Source: an uncultured Oscillospiraceae bacterium (GTDB taxonomy: Bacteria > Bacillota > Clostridia > Oscillospirales > Oscillospiraceae). From it: 64,000 bases of DNA. The translations under genes were made by a program, and so were the position numbers. Shown in pieces: positions 57,928-64,000 of the stretch. The notes under the pieces were generated by a model. That model did not search any database. It saw nothing but the letters and a program-made list of their open reading frames with translations, and had not been told where the DNA came from. The stretch spans positions 58,764-122,763 of the forward strand of contig CANQQB010000001.1 of NCBI GenBank assembly GCA_947625845.1, in the 5' to 3' direction. Within the stretch, counting starts at the first letter, position 1, and every line of letters begins with the position of its first letter.

Positions 57928-59301
57928 TTATGGCGCGAAAGTACTGGCGGCATTTATGGGTAGGTGACGTTTGAGCCAGTTTTTGCGCAGATAATAGACG
58001 ATGAACACCGCAGCCGTGATGCCCCAGGTGACGGGGTAGCTGGCGGCCACCATCTCCGGCGAGCGGTGCAGAGGCACCACGCACCATATCCATACCAGCC
58101 GCAGCACGCACACGCCGAAGATCGTGATCACCATGGGCTGGAGCGCCTCGCCAACGCCGCGTGCAGCGCCGGAGAATATCTCGATGAACACGTATGCCGC
58201 GTAGGCCGGCGCCCACACCCGCACGAAAGCCGTGCCTAACGCCACCACGTCGGCGTCGCCGGTGAAGATGCGCAGGATGGGTCCGGCGAAGACGATCTCC
58301 AGCACGCTCAGCGCGCCGATGGTCCCCAGCGTCATGCCCAGGCACACCCGCGTGCCCCGCAGGACCCGGTCGTATTTGCCCGCGCCGAAGTTCTGGCCTA
58401 CGAAGGTGGTCACGGAGATGCCGAAGGCACCCATGACCATCCACACGAACCCGTCCACGCGGCTGATGGCCGACCAGGCGGCCATGGCGTCGGTGCCAAA
58501 GGCGTTGACCGCCGCCTGGATGACCAGATTGGAGACAGTGTAGAGCACCGACTGCATGCCCGTGGGCAGGCCAAGACGCATGATGCGCCGGAGCATATTG
58601 GCGTGAAAGCGTATTTTGCCAAGTTTCAGCCGGTAGCCCTCCCGGGTGCGCATGAGGATGAGCATGATGAGCGCCGCGCTCACCACCTGGGACAGCACCG
58701 TGGCCAATGCCACGCCGAACACGTCCCAGTGGAAGGCCACCACGAACAGCAGGTCCAGCACGATGTTCACCACGCAGCAGGCGATGAGGATATACAGCGG
58801 CCGCCTGGAGTCGCCCGCGGCGCGCAAAATGCCGGTGCCTACGTTGTAGATGACCGTGGCCACCATACCGCAGTAAAACACGGTGATGTAGGTCATGGCC
58901 TCGTCCATGACCTCCTCCGCCACGTCCAGGATGCGCAGCGACGCCTTGGCGGTGACTAGGCCGATGACCATGATGACCAGGCCGCCGGCGAGACTGAGGG
59001 CGATGGAGGTGTGCACCGCCTTGGAAAGGCTCTCATTGTCCCGTGCGCCGTAGAAGTGGGAGATGATCACCGACGCGCCGCCGGCCAGGCCGATGAAAAA
59101 CCCCAGCCACAGGTTGATGACGTTGCCCGTGGCTCCCACGCCGGCCAGGGCCTGCTTGCCCACGTACTGGCCCACGATGATGGTGTCCACGGTGTTGTAC
59201 AGCTGCTGGAAGAAGGAGCCGATCAGGATGGGGAAGAAGAACAGGAGAAGCTGCTTCCAGATCACGCCGTCGGTTATCTCGTTTCTCGCGGCGGTATCCA
59301 A
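57928..59301 (-). CDS. MATE family efflux transporter
   Basis: Second MATE exporter in the window, about 457 aa. TTG 59301 was chosen as start because AGGAGG lies eight bases upstream and LDTAARNEITDGVIWKQLLL is the usual family N-terminus. The ATG frame extension to 59349 is less likely. Twelve hydrophobic segments; GSFFQQLYNTVDTIIVGQYV and GKQALAGVGATGNVINLWLG are strong MATE signatures. It differs clearly from the MATE gene at 2438-3877. Substrate unknown. The type B repeat ends three bases from the stop. Confidence 0.9.
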   Translation of the reverse strand: MDTAARNEITDGVIWKQLLLFFFPILIGSFFQQLYNTVDTIIVGQYVGKQALAGVGATGNVINLWLGFFIGLAGGASVIISHFYGARDNESLSKAVHTSIALSLAGGLVIMVIGLVTAKASLRILDVAEEVMDEAMTYITVFYCGMVATVIYNVGTGILRAAGDSRRPLYILIACCVVNIVLDLLFVVAFHWDVFGVALATVLSQVVSAALIMLILMRTREGYRLKLGKIRFHANMLRRIMRLGLPTGMQSVLYTVSNLVIQAAVNAFGTDAMAAWSAISRVDGFVWMVMGAFGISVTTFVGQNFGAGKYDRVLRGTRVCLGMTLGTIGALSVLEIVFAGPILRIFTGDADVVALGTAFVRVWAPAYAAYVFIEIFSGAARGVGEALQPMVITIFGVCVLRLVWIWCVVPLHRSPEMVAASYPVTWGITAAVFIVYYLRKNWLKRHLPINAASTFAP

Positions 59302-59401
59302 CGGCAGCACCTCCTTCCCTCGTCGTACGGCCAGCATATCATAGCACAAAAACGGTTTTCGTCAACCCTTTCGCAAAAAATCCGCGCCGCGGATTTGAGG
59401 G

Positions 59402-59430
59402 TTGACAAACGGGTCTTCGTCGGCTATAAT
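59402..59430 (+). promoter_or_regulatory. Strong SigA promoter of the tRNA gene
   Basis: Perfect TTGACA (59402-59407), 17-bp spacer, perfect TATAAT (59425-59430), 16 bases before the tRNA. Confidence 0.85.
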
Positions 59431-59445
59431 TTGCCGTGCTGGTCT

Positions 59446-59521
59446 GCTAGTGTAGCTCAGTCGGTAGAGCAGCTGATTCGTAATCAGCAGGTCGCCAGTT
59501 CGAGTCTGGCCACTAGCTCCA
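59446..59521 (+). tRNA. tRNA-Thr (anticodon CGT)
   Basis: 76 nt with encoded CCA. Acceptor GCTAGTG/CACTAGC, D-arm GCTC/GAGC, anticodon stem GCTGA/TCAGC with loop TTCGTAA (anticodon CGT, reads ACG), variable loop AGGTC, T-arm GCCAG/CTGGC with loop TTCGAGT. All stems pair perfectly. A terminator follows 44 bases downstream. Confidence 0.96.
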
Positions 59522-59564
59522 CGTTTCCACGTCAGATTTGGAGATTTTGCTACGTGTGAGCAAG

Positions 59565-59598
59565 CGAAAAACACCCCCAATAACGGGGGTGTTTTTCG
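59565..59598 (+). terminator. Terminator of tRNA-Thr
   Basis: Perfect 14-bp stem CGAAAAACACCCCC / GGGGGTGTTTTTCG with a six-base loop. Confidence 0.85.
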
Positions 59599-59603
59599 TT
59601 GTT

Positions 59604-59759
59604 TGCACCAATTTTGCCTCATTTTGAGCCACCGCAGAAACGCAAGGTGCACCAATTTTTCTATGTCAGTTTGCGGCCCATTTTTGCAAAATTGGTGCAC
59701 TGCACCAATTTTTACACGGCATCTCCCGAAAATGCAAATTGCACCAATTTTTACACGGC
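59604..59759. repeat. TGCACCAATTTT repeat cluster beside the tRNA
   Basis: Four direct copies of TGCACCAATTTT (59604, 59648, 59701, 59740) and one inverted copy (AAATTGGTGCA, about 59688). The copies at 59701 and 59740 extend to the 20-mer TGCACCAATTTTTACACGGC. The cluster marks the edge of the recombinase element. Confidence 0.75.
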
Positions 59760-59783
59760 TGGGCGCAAAAGTGGTGCAGTGGA

Positions 59784-59873
59784 CTGTACCCCGTTTTCCG
59801 GACTAGACTCTTGGTGCACTGTACCCCGTTTTCCGGACTAGGCCCTTGGTGCACTGTACCCCATTTTCCGGAC
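59784..59873. repeat. 35-bp tandem repeat, three units
   Basis: Units start at 59784, 59819 and 59854 with the core CTGTACCCCGTTTTCCGGAC (third unit has A for G). The core looks like the terminal repeats of some IS elements, so these may be stacked IS ends. Confidence 0.75.
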
Positions 59874-59878
59874 AAATC

Positions 59879-59926
59879 AAAAAAAGCGCCGCTGTGATCC
59901 GAGAACCCTCAGATCATCTGCGGCGC
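59879..59926 (-). terminator. Terminator of the recombinase operon
   Basis: GCGCCGC / GCGGCGC stem with an inner TGATC/GATCA stem; on the minus strand it runs into a T7 tract. Confidence 0.75.
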
Positions 59927-59970
59927 GTGGTTTTGGTAAGGTGCTAATATGCGATAACGTCCCACCCGGC

Positions 59971-61230
59971 TTAGATCTGCACCTCCGTTTCCGTATCATC
60001 TGTGAAGCGGAAGCGCATGCGGCGATCCTGGTAGACCGTCACAGTGTCCACCTTCTCCCACCAAAGGTCGTCGCTGTACTTGGCATCGGGCATCCCGTTT
60101 TGCGAGAGCGCCTTGGTGAACGCAGACTCTATTTCCTCCTTGCGGAGTGTAGGGGTGCTGCACTGCACGGCGTTCTGGTAGCGATGGTTGCAGAACCATA
60201 CATCATATCGGCCAGCAGTGTTGTGCCATACCTTGTGCCCGTAGAATCCGCCGCAATCAGCGCAGATGAGGCACTGCGCGAAAGGGTGGTGGTTGCGGGT
60301 CCTCGTCACTTTGGTGGGCTCTTTTAGTTTTTCCTGGACCGTGTCGAACATTTCCGGATCGATGATGGCCTCGTGGGATTCTTCAATAAGATACTGCCTC
60401 ACCTCGCCGTTGTTCTTGCGGACCTCTTTTGTGAGAAAATCCACCGTGTAGGACTTCATGAGCAGTGCATTGCCCATATATTTCTCGTTGGAGAGGATGC
60501 TCCGGATTGTCGATACAGACCAGTTGCTTTTCCCGCCCGGCGTCGGAACACCTCGTTCTGTGAGGGTGTCTGCGATGTAGCGGATAGAGCAGCCATCCAC
60601 GAACATCTGATAGATCTCCTTCACGATCTTGGCTTCTTCCTCAACGACCTCCGGTCTGCCGTCCGGCCCCTTCCGGTAGCCGAGGAACCGCTTGTATGGC
60701 AAAGAGACCTTCCCGTCCTGCATGCTCTTTTGCAGCCCCCAGCGGACGTTTTCGGAGAGGCTCCGGCTTTCCTCCTGGGCCAGCGAGCTCATGATGGTCA
60801 GCAGTACCTCGCACTTGGGGTCCATGGTATGGATGTTTTCTTTCTCAAAGAACACCTCCACACCCTTGGACTTTAACTGCCGGACAGTTTGGAGCGTGTC
60901 TACCGTGTTCCGGGCAAAGCGCGAGATGGACTTGGTCAGAATCAGATCGATTTGGCCGTCCAGGGCCATAGTGATCATGCGCTTGAAACTCTCCCGGTTC
61001 TTGGTATTGGTGCCGGAGATCCCCTTGTCCGCAAAGATCTCCACCAACTCCCACTCCGGGTTGCTGTTGATGTAACGGGTGTAGAAATCCACCTGGGCCT
61101 CAAAACTGGACTCTTGCTCCTCCTGCTCTGTCGAGACGCGGGCGTAGGCTGCCACCCTGAGCTTGCTCGGGTTTGGACCATCAGATTGAATTGTGCTGTT
61201 GATTGGCTCAATGATCGTTATCTTCGGCAT
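59971..61230 (-). CDS. Serine recombinase (resolvase/integrase family)
   Basis: 419 aa from ATG 61230 (GTG 61239 is an alternative start). The N-terminal resolvase domain shows RVAAYARVSTEQEEQESSFE with the catalytic Ser, and SRFARNTVDTLQTVRQLK. A Recombinase domain spans about 190-290 (GYRKGPDGRPEVVEEEAKIV, RGVPTPGGKSNWSVSTIRSI). A zinc ribbon follows (CLICADCGGFYGHK ... CNHRYQNAVQC). It is shorter than most large serine integrases because the long C-terminal coiled coil is reduced. The next upstream gene overlaps it. It lies near tRNA-Thr, but no clear att duplication was found. Confidence 0.92.
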   Translation of the reverse strand: MPKITIIEPINSTIQSDGPNPSKLRVAAYARVSTEQEEQESSFEAQVDFYTRYINSNPEWELVEIFADKGISGTNTKNRESFKRMITMALDGQIDLILTKSISRFARNTVDTLQTVRQLKSKGVEVFFEKENIHTMDPKCEVLLTIMSSLAQEESRSLSENVRWGLQKSMQDGKVSLPYKRFLGYRKGPDGRPEVVEEEAKIVKEIYQMFVDGCSIRYIADTLTERGVPTPGGKSNWSVSTIRSILSNEKYMGNALLMKSYTVDFLTKEVRKNNGEVRQYLIEESHEAIIDPEMFDTVQEKLKEPTKVTRTRNHHPFAQCLICADCGGFYGHKVWHNTAGRYDVWFCNHRYQNAVQCSTPTLRKEEIESAFTKALSQNGMPDAKYSDDLWWEKVDTVTVYQDRRMRFRFTDDTETEVQI

Positions 61231-61579
61231 CTTCTTCACGCCCCTTTCTTCGCCGTTTTAAATTTCTTTCCCGTACCGCCTGCCGCATCTCCGGGGTCCA
61301 ACTCTCGCTCCGGGACCTGTGTTCCCACTTGATGAAAGTGGCAGTGCCGTCCTTCATATTGAAGATGAGTTGGTTCGGTCCTGGTACTTCGATCACCTTG
61401 ACCCGTTTTAGCAGAAGCTCCCGGTCCAGTGCATCATTTGCACCCAGGCCGAGAACCTCTTTGGTTTTCTCTATGAGAATTGGCTCCGGAATCTTTTGCG
61501 AGGGACAGACTGCCTTGCCTAGATCATTGTAGCGTTCTCGCAGACGTTTCACAACCTCACTGCTCGGAAAGCTGCTCAT
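61208..61579 (-). CDS. Recombinase-associated small protein
   Basis: 123 aa from ATG 61579, which has GGAGG 11 bases upstream. Not a known enzyme. It contains SSEVVKRLRERYNDLGKAV, a hydrophobic middle (VIEVPGPNQLIFNMKDGTAT) and a very basic C-terminus (RERNLKRRRKGREEDAEDND). It overlaps the recombinase start by about 23-32 bases, as small partner genes of serine recombinases in clostridial elements often do. Possibly a directionality or DNA-binding helper; this is inference only. Confidence 0.65.
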   Translation of the reverse strand: MSSFPSSEVVKRLRERYNDLGKAVCPSQKIPEPILIEKTKEVLGLGANDALDRELLLKRVKVIEVPGPNQLIFNMKDGTATFIKWEHRSRSESWTPEMRQAVRERNLKRRRKGREEDAEDNDH

Positions 61580-62033
61580 GCTGTGCTTCGCCTCCTTCCG
61601 CATCCACAATTACTTCCGGCTCTGGGGTCGCGGCCTCTTCCGTGACGGTTCCCGGATCAGCGGCGGGGGAGCGGCCATCCTCATCGTCAGGCACCTCCGT
61701 TGGCTCATTGGTAGGAGCGGCCTCATCAGCGGCGGGGACATCCTCGCCAGCGGGGCCGTCCGGCTCCGGCGCGTCGGTCTGTTCCGGCATCTTCTTGGGC
61801 GGTGCGCCGAAGCGCCAGCCGCTGTTCCCGGTGAGATGCTGAATCATCAGTCTGCGGATGAGCGCGAACTGCGGCCCTTTCATGCCCATGTAGAACCGAA
61901 GGGCGCCCAGCAGAAGCTCGAAGCCGCTTTTGAGCGCCTGGCTGCCAAATCCGCAGACTCCCGTTGAGTCGTCTGCTGCCAGCCTGTGACTACGAATGAA
62001 TCTGAGAGGAGGACCAACCCATGGAACCCGCAA
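61557..62033 (-). CDS. Possible acidic protein of the recombinase element
   Basis: Open frame of up to 158 aa; the start is uncertain (Met codons at 62033 and 61889, neither with a good Shine-Dalgarno). The stretch GFELLLGALRFYMGMKGPQF, then FALIRRLMIQHLTGNSGWRF, looks like real protein, followed by about 80 Glu/Asp/Pro/Ala-rich residues. The end overlaps the start of the next gene. The upstream end overlaps the oppositely oriented polymerase remnant, so it may be truncated. Confidence 0.4.
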   Translation of the reverse strand: MRVPWVGPPLRFIRSHRLAADDSTGVCGFGSQALKSGFELLLGALRFYMGMKGPQFALIRRLMIQHLTGNSGWRFGAPPKKMPEQTDAPEPDGPAGEDVPAADEAAPTNEPTEVPDDEDGRSPAADPGTVTEEAATPEPEVIVDAEGGEAQHEQLSEQ

Positions 62034-62662
62034 ATATCCCGCGCATGAGGACCGCGCCAGGGGTGCTGGAGGCCATCAAGGCAGCAGATCCGGAAACCGA
62101 AATATCATTGAACTACATCAAGGTTCTCATCCGCACAGAGGCGGTAGCCCGATACTTCGGTCGGCCGTGCCCCCCGGAGGAGTGGCGTTGCACGATGGCG
62201 CTGGCCGCCTCCCTGGGATTGCCTGGGAAGCTGGAAGACGCCGGCGCGGCGCTGGGCCTTGACCGGCAGAAGATGGTAGAAGGCAAGCGCCTGATCCAAG
62301 CCTTCAGCAAGCCCAACCGGGACGGCGCCCGCCGGATGCCGGAGGATGCCCCAGAGGACTGGGAGCTCTTTCGCGAATACAACATCCGGGACGTGGACGT
62401 GGAGTGCGACATACGGGACGCCTTGTCCCGCTTCCCCCGGCCGCCGGAGGAGCTCGCCGCCTGGACCCTGGACCAGCAGATCAACGACCGGGGCGTTGCC
62501 CTGGACGCCACTCTGGTGGCCCAGGCCATAGCCCTGGACCGGCAAAGCTCCCAGGAGCTGAAGGATGAGGCCAGGACACTCACCGGGGTGGAGAACCCAA
62601 ACAGTCCCGCTCAGCTGAAAGCCTGGCTGCCTATTGATGTCGAATGCCAGCCTTGGTCATAG
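62021..62662 (+). pseudogene. Phage DNA polymerase I-like fragment joined to an HTH-like start
   Basis: 213-aa open frame. The first 40 residues (TAPGVLEAIKAADPETEISL, NYIKVLIRTEAVA) resemble the start of excisionase-type HTH proteins. From RYFGRPCPPEEWRCTMALAA onward it matches the 3'-5' exonuclease part of phage family A polymerases (LGLDRQKMVEGKRLIQAFSK, WELFREYNIRDVDVE). It breaks off after NPNSPAQLKAWL, before the polymerase fingers and palm (more than 400 residues missing). It is most likely the product of deletions that joined two phage genes. Confidence 0.7.
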
Positions 62663-62715
62663 AAACCTGTCGAATCCTGCTCTTTAAGGCCGCAGAAATG
62701 GTCTGTAAACCTTGA

Positions 62716-62868
62716 AAAAATGGACTTATTGGTTTGACACAAGATAATACGATTGCCTTTGGACCTTATTATCAACCTGATGATGACGGCTATGGCGTAG
62801 GCGAGGCCCGGTATTGGACTGATGTAGTTGATATAGATGTGCTTTTCAAGTTCAACCCGGAGAAGTAA
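62716..62868 (+). pseudogene. 3' end of an unidentified gene
   Basis: About 50 codons open to a TAA at 62866-62868: LTQDNTIAFGPYYQPDDDGY, GVGEARYWTDVVDIDVLFKF. A stop at 62713 and no start codon with a ribosome site show that it is a remnant. AT-rich compared with the host. A terminator follows directly. Family not recognised. Confidence 0.5.
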
Positions 62869-62898
62869 AACATCCCGCATAAGCCATGCGGGATGTTT
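62868..62898 (+). terminator. Intrinsic terminator behind the 3' remnant
   Basis: Perfect 13-bp stem AAACATCCCGCAT / ATGCGGGATGTTT with a five-base loop, then CAATTTG. Confidence 0.8.
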
Positions 62899-62962
62899 CA
62901 ATTTGTAGAAGATGCAGCACCACAAAGCGTCGAATCTTGTACAGGTCTACATCGGAAAAGTG

Positions 62963-62991
62963 TTGCATTACTTGATAAAGCGAGGTAAAAT
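62963..62991 (+). promoter_or_regulatory. Candidate SigA promoter of glutamate synthase
   Basis: TTGCAT (62963-62968), 17-bp spacer, TAAAAT (62986-62991). A second possibility, TTGATA - 17 bp - TAAGAT, lies a few bases downstream. AGAGGGAGG lies before the ATG. Confidence 0.5.
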
Positions 62992-63078
62992 TATTAAGAT
63001 TAGTCATTTAAATCATTAGAAATCTTTTCTATATCATTTCTGTGCCGCGCAGACCTGAGCGGACAGAGGGAGGCATCC

Positions 63079-64000
63079 ATGGACGTGACAAACAGCCTGT
63101 ATCGACCCGGCTTCGAGCACGACGCCTGCGGCATCGGCGCGGTGGTGGACATCAAAGGCCGGCCCAGCCGTGCCACGGTGGACGACGCGCTGAAAATCGT
63201 GGAAAAGCTGGAGCACCGGGCCGGCAAGGACGCCGCCGGCCAGACCGGCGACGGCGTGGGCATCCTGACCCAGGTGTCCCACAGCTTCTTCAAACCCGCC
63301 GCAGCCCAATGCGGCATCAGCCTTGGCAACGCCGGGGACTACGGCGTGGGCATGTTCTTCTTCCCCCAGAACGTGGTGCGCCGCAGCCAGGCCCGGAAGA
63401 TGTTCGAGGTCATTCTGGGCAAGGAGGGCCTGCGGCTTCTGGGCTGGCGGGAGGTACCCACCTGCCCGGAGATACTGGGCAAAAAGGCACGGGACTGCAT
63501 GCCCTACATCCTCCAATGCTTCGTGGAGCGGCCAAAAGACGTAAAGCCCGGCCTGGCCTTCGACAGGCGGCTCTACGTGGCCCGGCGGGTGTTCGAGCAG
63601 AGCAACGACAACACCTATGTGGTCAGTTTATCCAGCCGGACGGTGGTGTACAAGGGCATGTTCCTGGTCCACCAGCTTCGCCGGTTTTACCCCGACCTGC
63701 AAAGCGAGGACTTCACCGCCGCCATCGCCATGGTCCACTCCCGCTTTTCCACCAACACCACCCCCAGCTGGGAGCGGGCACACCCCAACCGGTTCATCCT
63801 CCACAACGGTGAGATCAACACCATCCGGGGCAACGTGGACAGGATGCTGGCCCGTGAGGAGACCATGAGCTCCGCCGTCATGCGGGAGAACATGGACAAG
63901 ATCTTCCCGGTCATCAACCCCAGCGGCTCCGACTCGGCCATGCTGGACAACACCCTGGAATTTCTGGTGATGAACGGCATGCCCCTGCCCCTGGCCATGA
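63079..64000 (+). CDS. gltB: Glutamate synthase large subunit, N-terminal part (cut by window end)
   Basis: Makes glutamate from glutamine and 2-oxoglutarate. 307 codons are present and open to the last base. The N-terminal class II glutamine amidotransferase domain is clear: YRPGFEHDACGIGAVVDIKG, where the Cys after a 16-residue propeptide is the catalytic N-terminal residue, EKLEHRAGKDAAGQTGDGVG, HSRFSTNTTPSWERAHPNRF and ILHNGEINTIRGNVDRM. The family is about 1,500 aa, so four fifths lie outside. ATG 63079 follows GAGGGAGG at seven bases. Confidence 0.95.
   Translation, partial: MDVTNSLYRPGFEHDACGIGAVVDIKGRPSRATVDDALKIVEKLEHRAGKDAAGQTGDGVGILTQVSHSFFKPAAAQCGISLGNAGDYGVGMFFFPQNVVRRSQARKMFEVILGKEGLRLLGWREVPTCPEILGKKARDCMPYILQCFVERPKDVKPGLAFDRRLYVARRVFEQSNDNTYVVSLSSRTVVYKGMFLVHQLRRFYPDLQSEDFTAAIAMVHSRFSTNTTPSWERAHPNRFILHNGEINTIRGNVDRMLAREETMSSAVMRENMDKIFPVINPSGSDSAMLDNTLEFLVMNGMPLPLAM

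Noticed and set aside
59784..59873. Tandem 35-bp repeats considered as a CRISPR array
   Set aside because: Three head-to-tail units without unique spacers and no cas genes in the window.
61557..62033. Treating this frame as a firm gene
   Set aside because: Kept only at low confidence: start unclear and half of it is low-complexity acidic sequence.

Overview
The window looks like a chromosomal segment of a high-GC, endospore-forming anaerobe of the class Clostridia. An Oscillospiraceae/Ruminococcaceae-like gut lineage fits best; the species cannot be named from the sequence. The reasons are a complete spoIIIA operon (AA to AH), spoVAD/spoVAE, a monomeric [FeFe]-hydrogenase, Firmicutes gene order around asp23-nusB-xseAB-ispA-dxs-tlyA-argR-recN, several MATE and ABC exporters, and GC-rich codon use that leaves long antisense open frames. 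No CRISPR array or rRNA was seen. There is one tRNA.

Layout. (1) 1-2.4 kb: the end of a branched-chain amino acid ABC operon (livM partial, livG, livF). (2) 2.4-7 kb, minus strand: a MATE exporter with a terminator-like leader, then a TrpXYZ-type ABC operon (binding protein, permease, ATPase) with a promoter and inverted repeat. (3) 7-21.7 kb, minus strand: a dense block of overlapping genes, spoIIIAA-AH, asp23, nusB, xseA, xseB, ispA, dxs, tlyA, nadK, argR, recN, tyrS. It links engulfment-stage sporulation, isoprenoid precursors, NADP supply and DNA repair. (4) 21.8-32.3 kb, plus strand: a heterodimeric ABC exporter, then a coupled operon of uracil-DNA glycosylase, a DUF2156 protein, a GNAT enzyme and an unusual translational GTPase fused to a NYN (Rae1/YacP-like) nuclease domain, then small genes and ylmH. 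(5) 32.4-41.2 kb: a secreted seven-FN3 amidase, a decayed acyltransferase next to an XRE regulator, spoVAD/E, an ECF sigma/anti-sigma pair with a recognisable ECF promoter, a spoVAE 3' duplicate, an IS30 remnant and a HAD phosphatase. (6) 41.3-49.4 kb: a translationally coupled polyphosphate pair (PAP and PPK1), galM, free-Met-sulfoxide reductase and an [FeFe]-hydrogenase. (7) 49.4-57.7 kb: a second sigma/membrane-protein pair, then an island with a macro-domain/HTH fusion, an AT-rich nitrilase, a VWA protein behind an SD-sequestering hairpin, an orphan protein, an ADP-ribosylglycohydrolase and a GH3 glycosidase. (8) 57.9-64 kb: a second MATE gene, tRNA-Thr(CGT), a serine-recombinase element remnant with decayed phage genes, and the start of glutamate synthase.

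Many intergenic gaps hold modular GC-rich palindromic repeats. In these notes type A is about 142 bp, ends in TCTCTCCCTC/GAGGGAGAGA and contains six hairpins. Type B carries a GTCCACGGCG...CCGGGGACAC core. Type C carries CCTCCCCTTACACAGGGGAGG-like stems with a flanking TTACAACCC. Type D carries CCCCCCTTTGACAAGGGGGG. Type F is about 105 bp, begins GGGGTCCCC, and has been found inserted within A and C. Type G carries TTGCCGCCCAATGGGCGGCA. A short GTGCGCCTGCGGCGC motif often accompanies them.

The most interesting candidates for new biology are the GTPase-NYN fusion, the macro/VWA/ADP-ribosylglycohydrolase island, the leader hairpins of the first MATE gene and the VWA gene, and the nested mobile repeat family.
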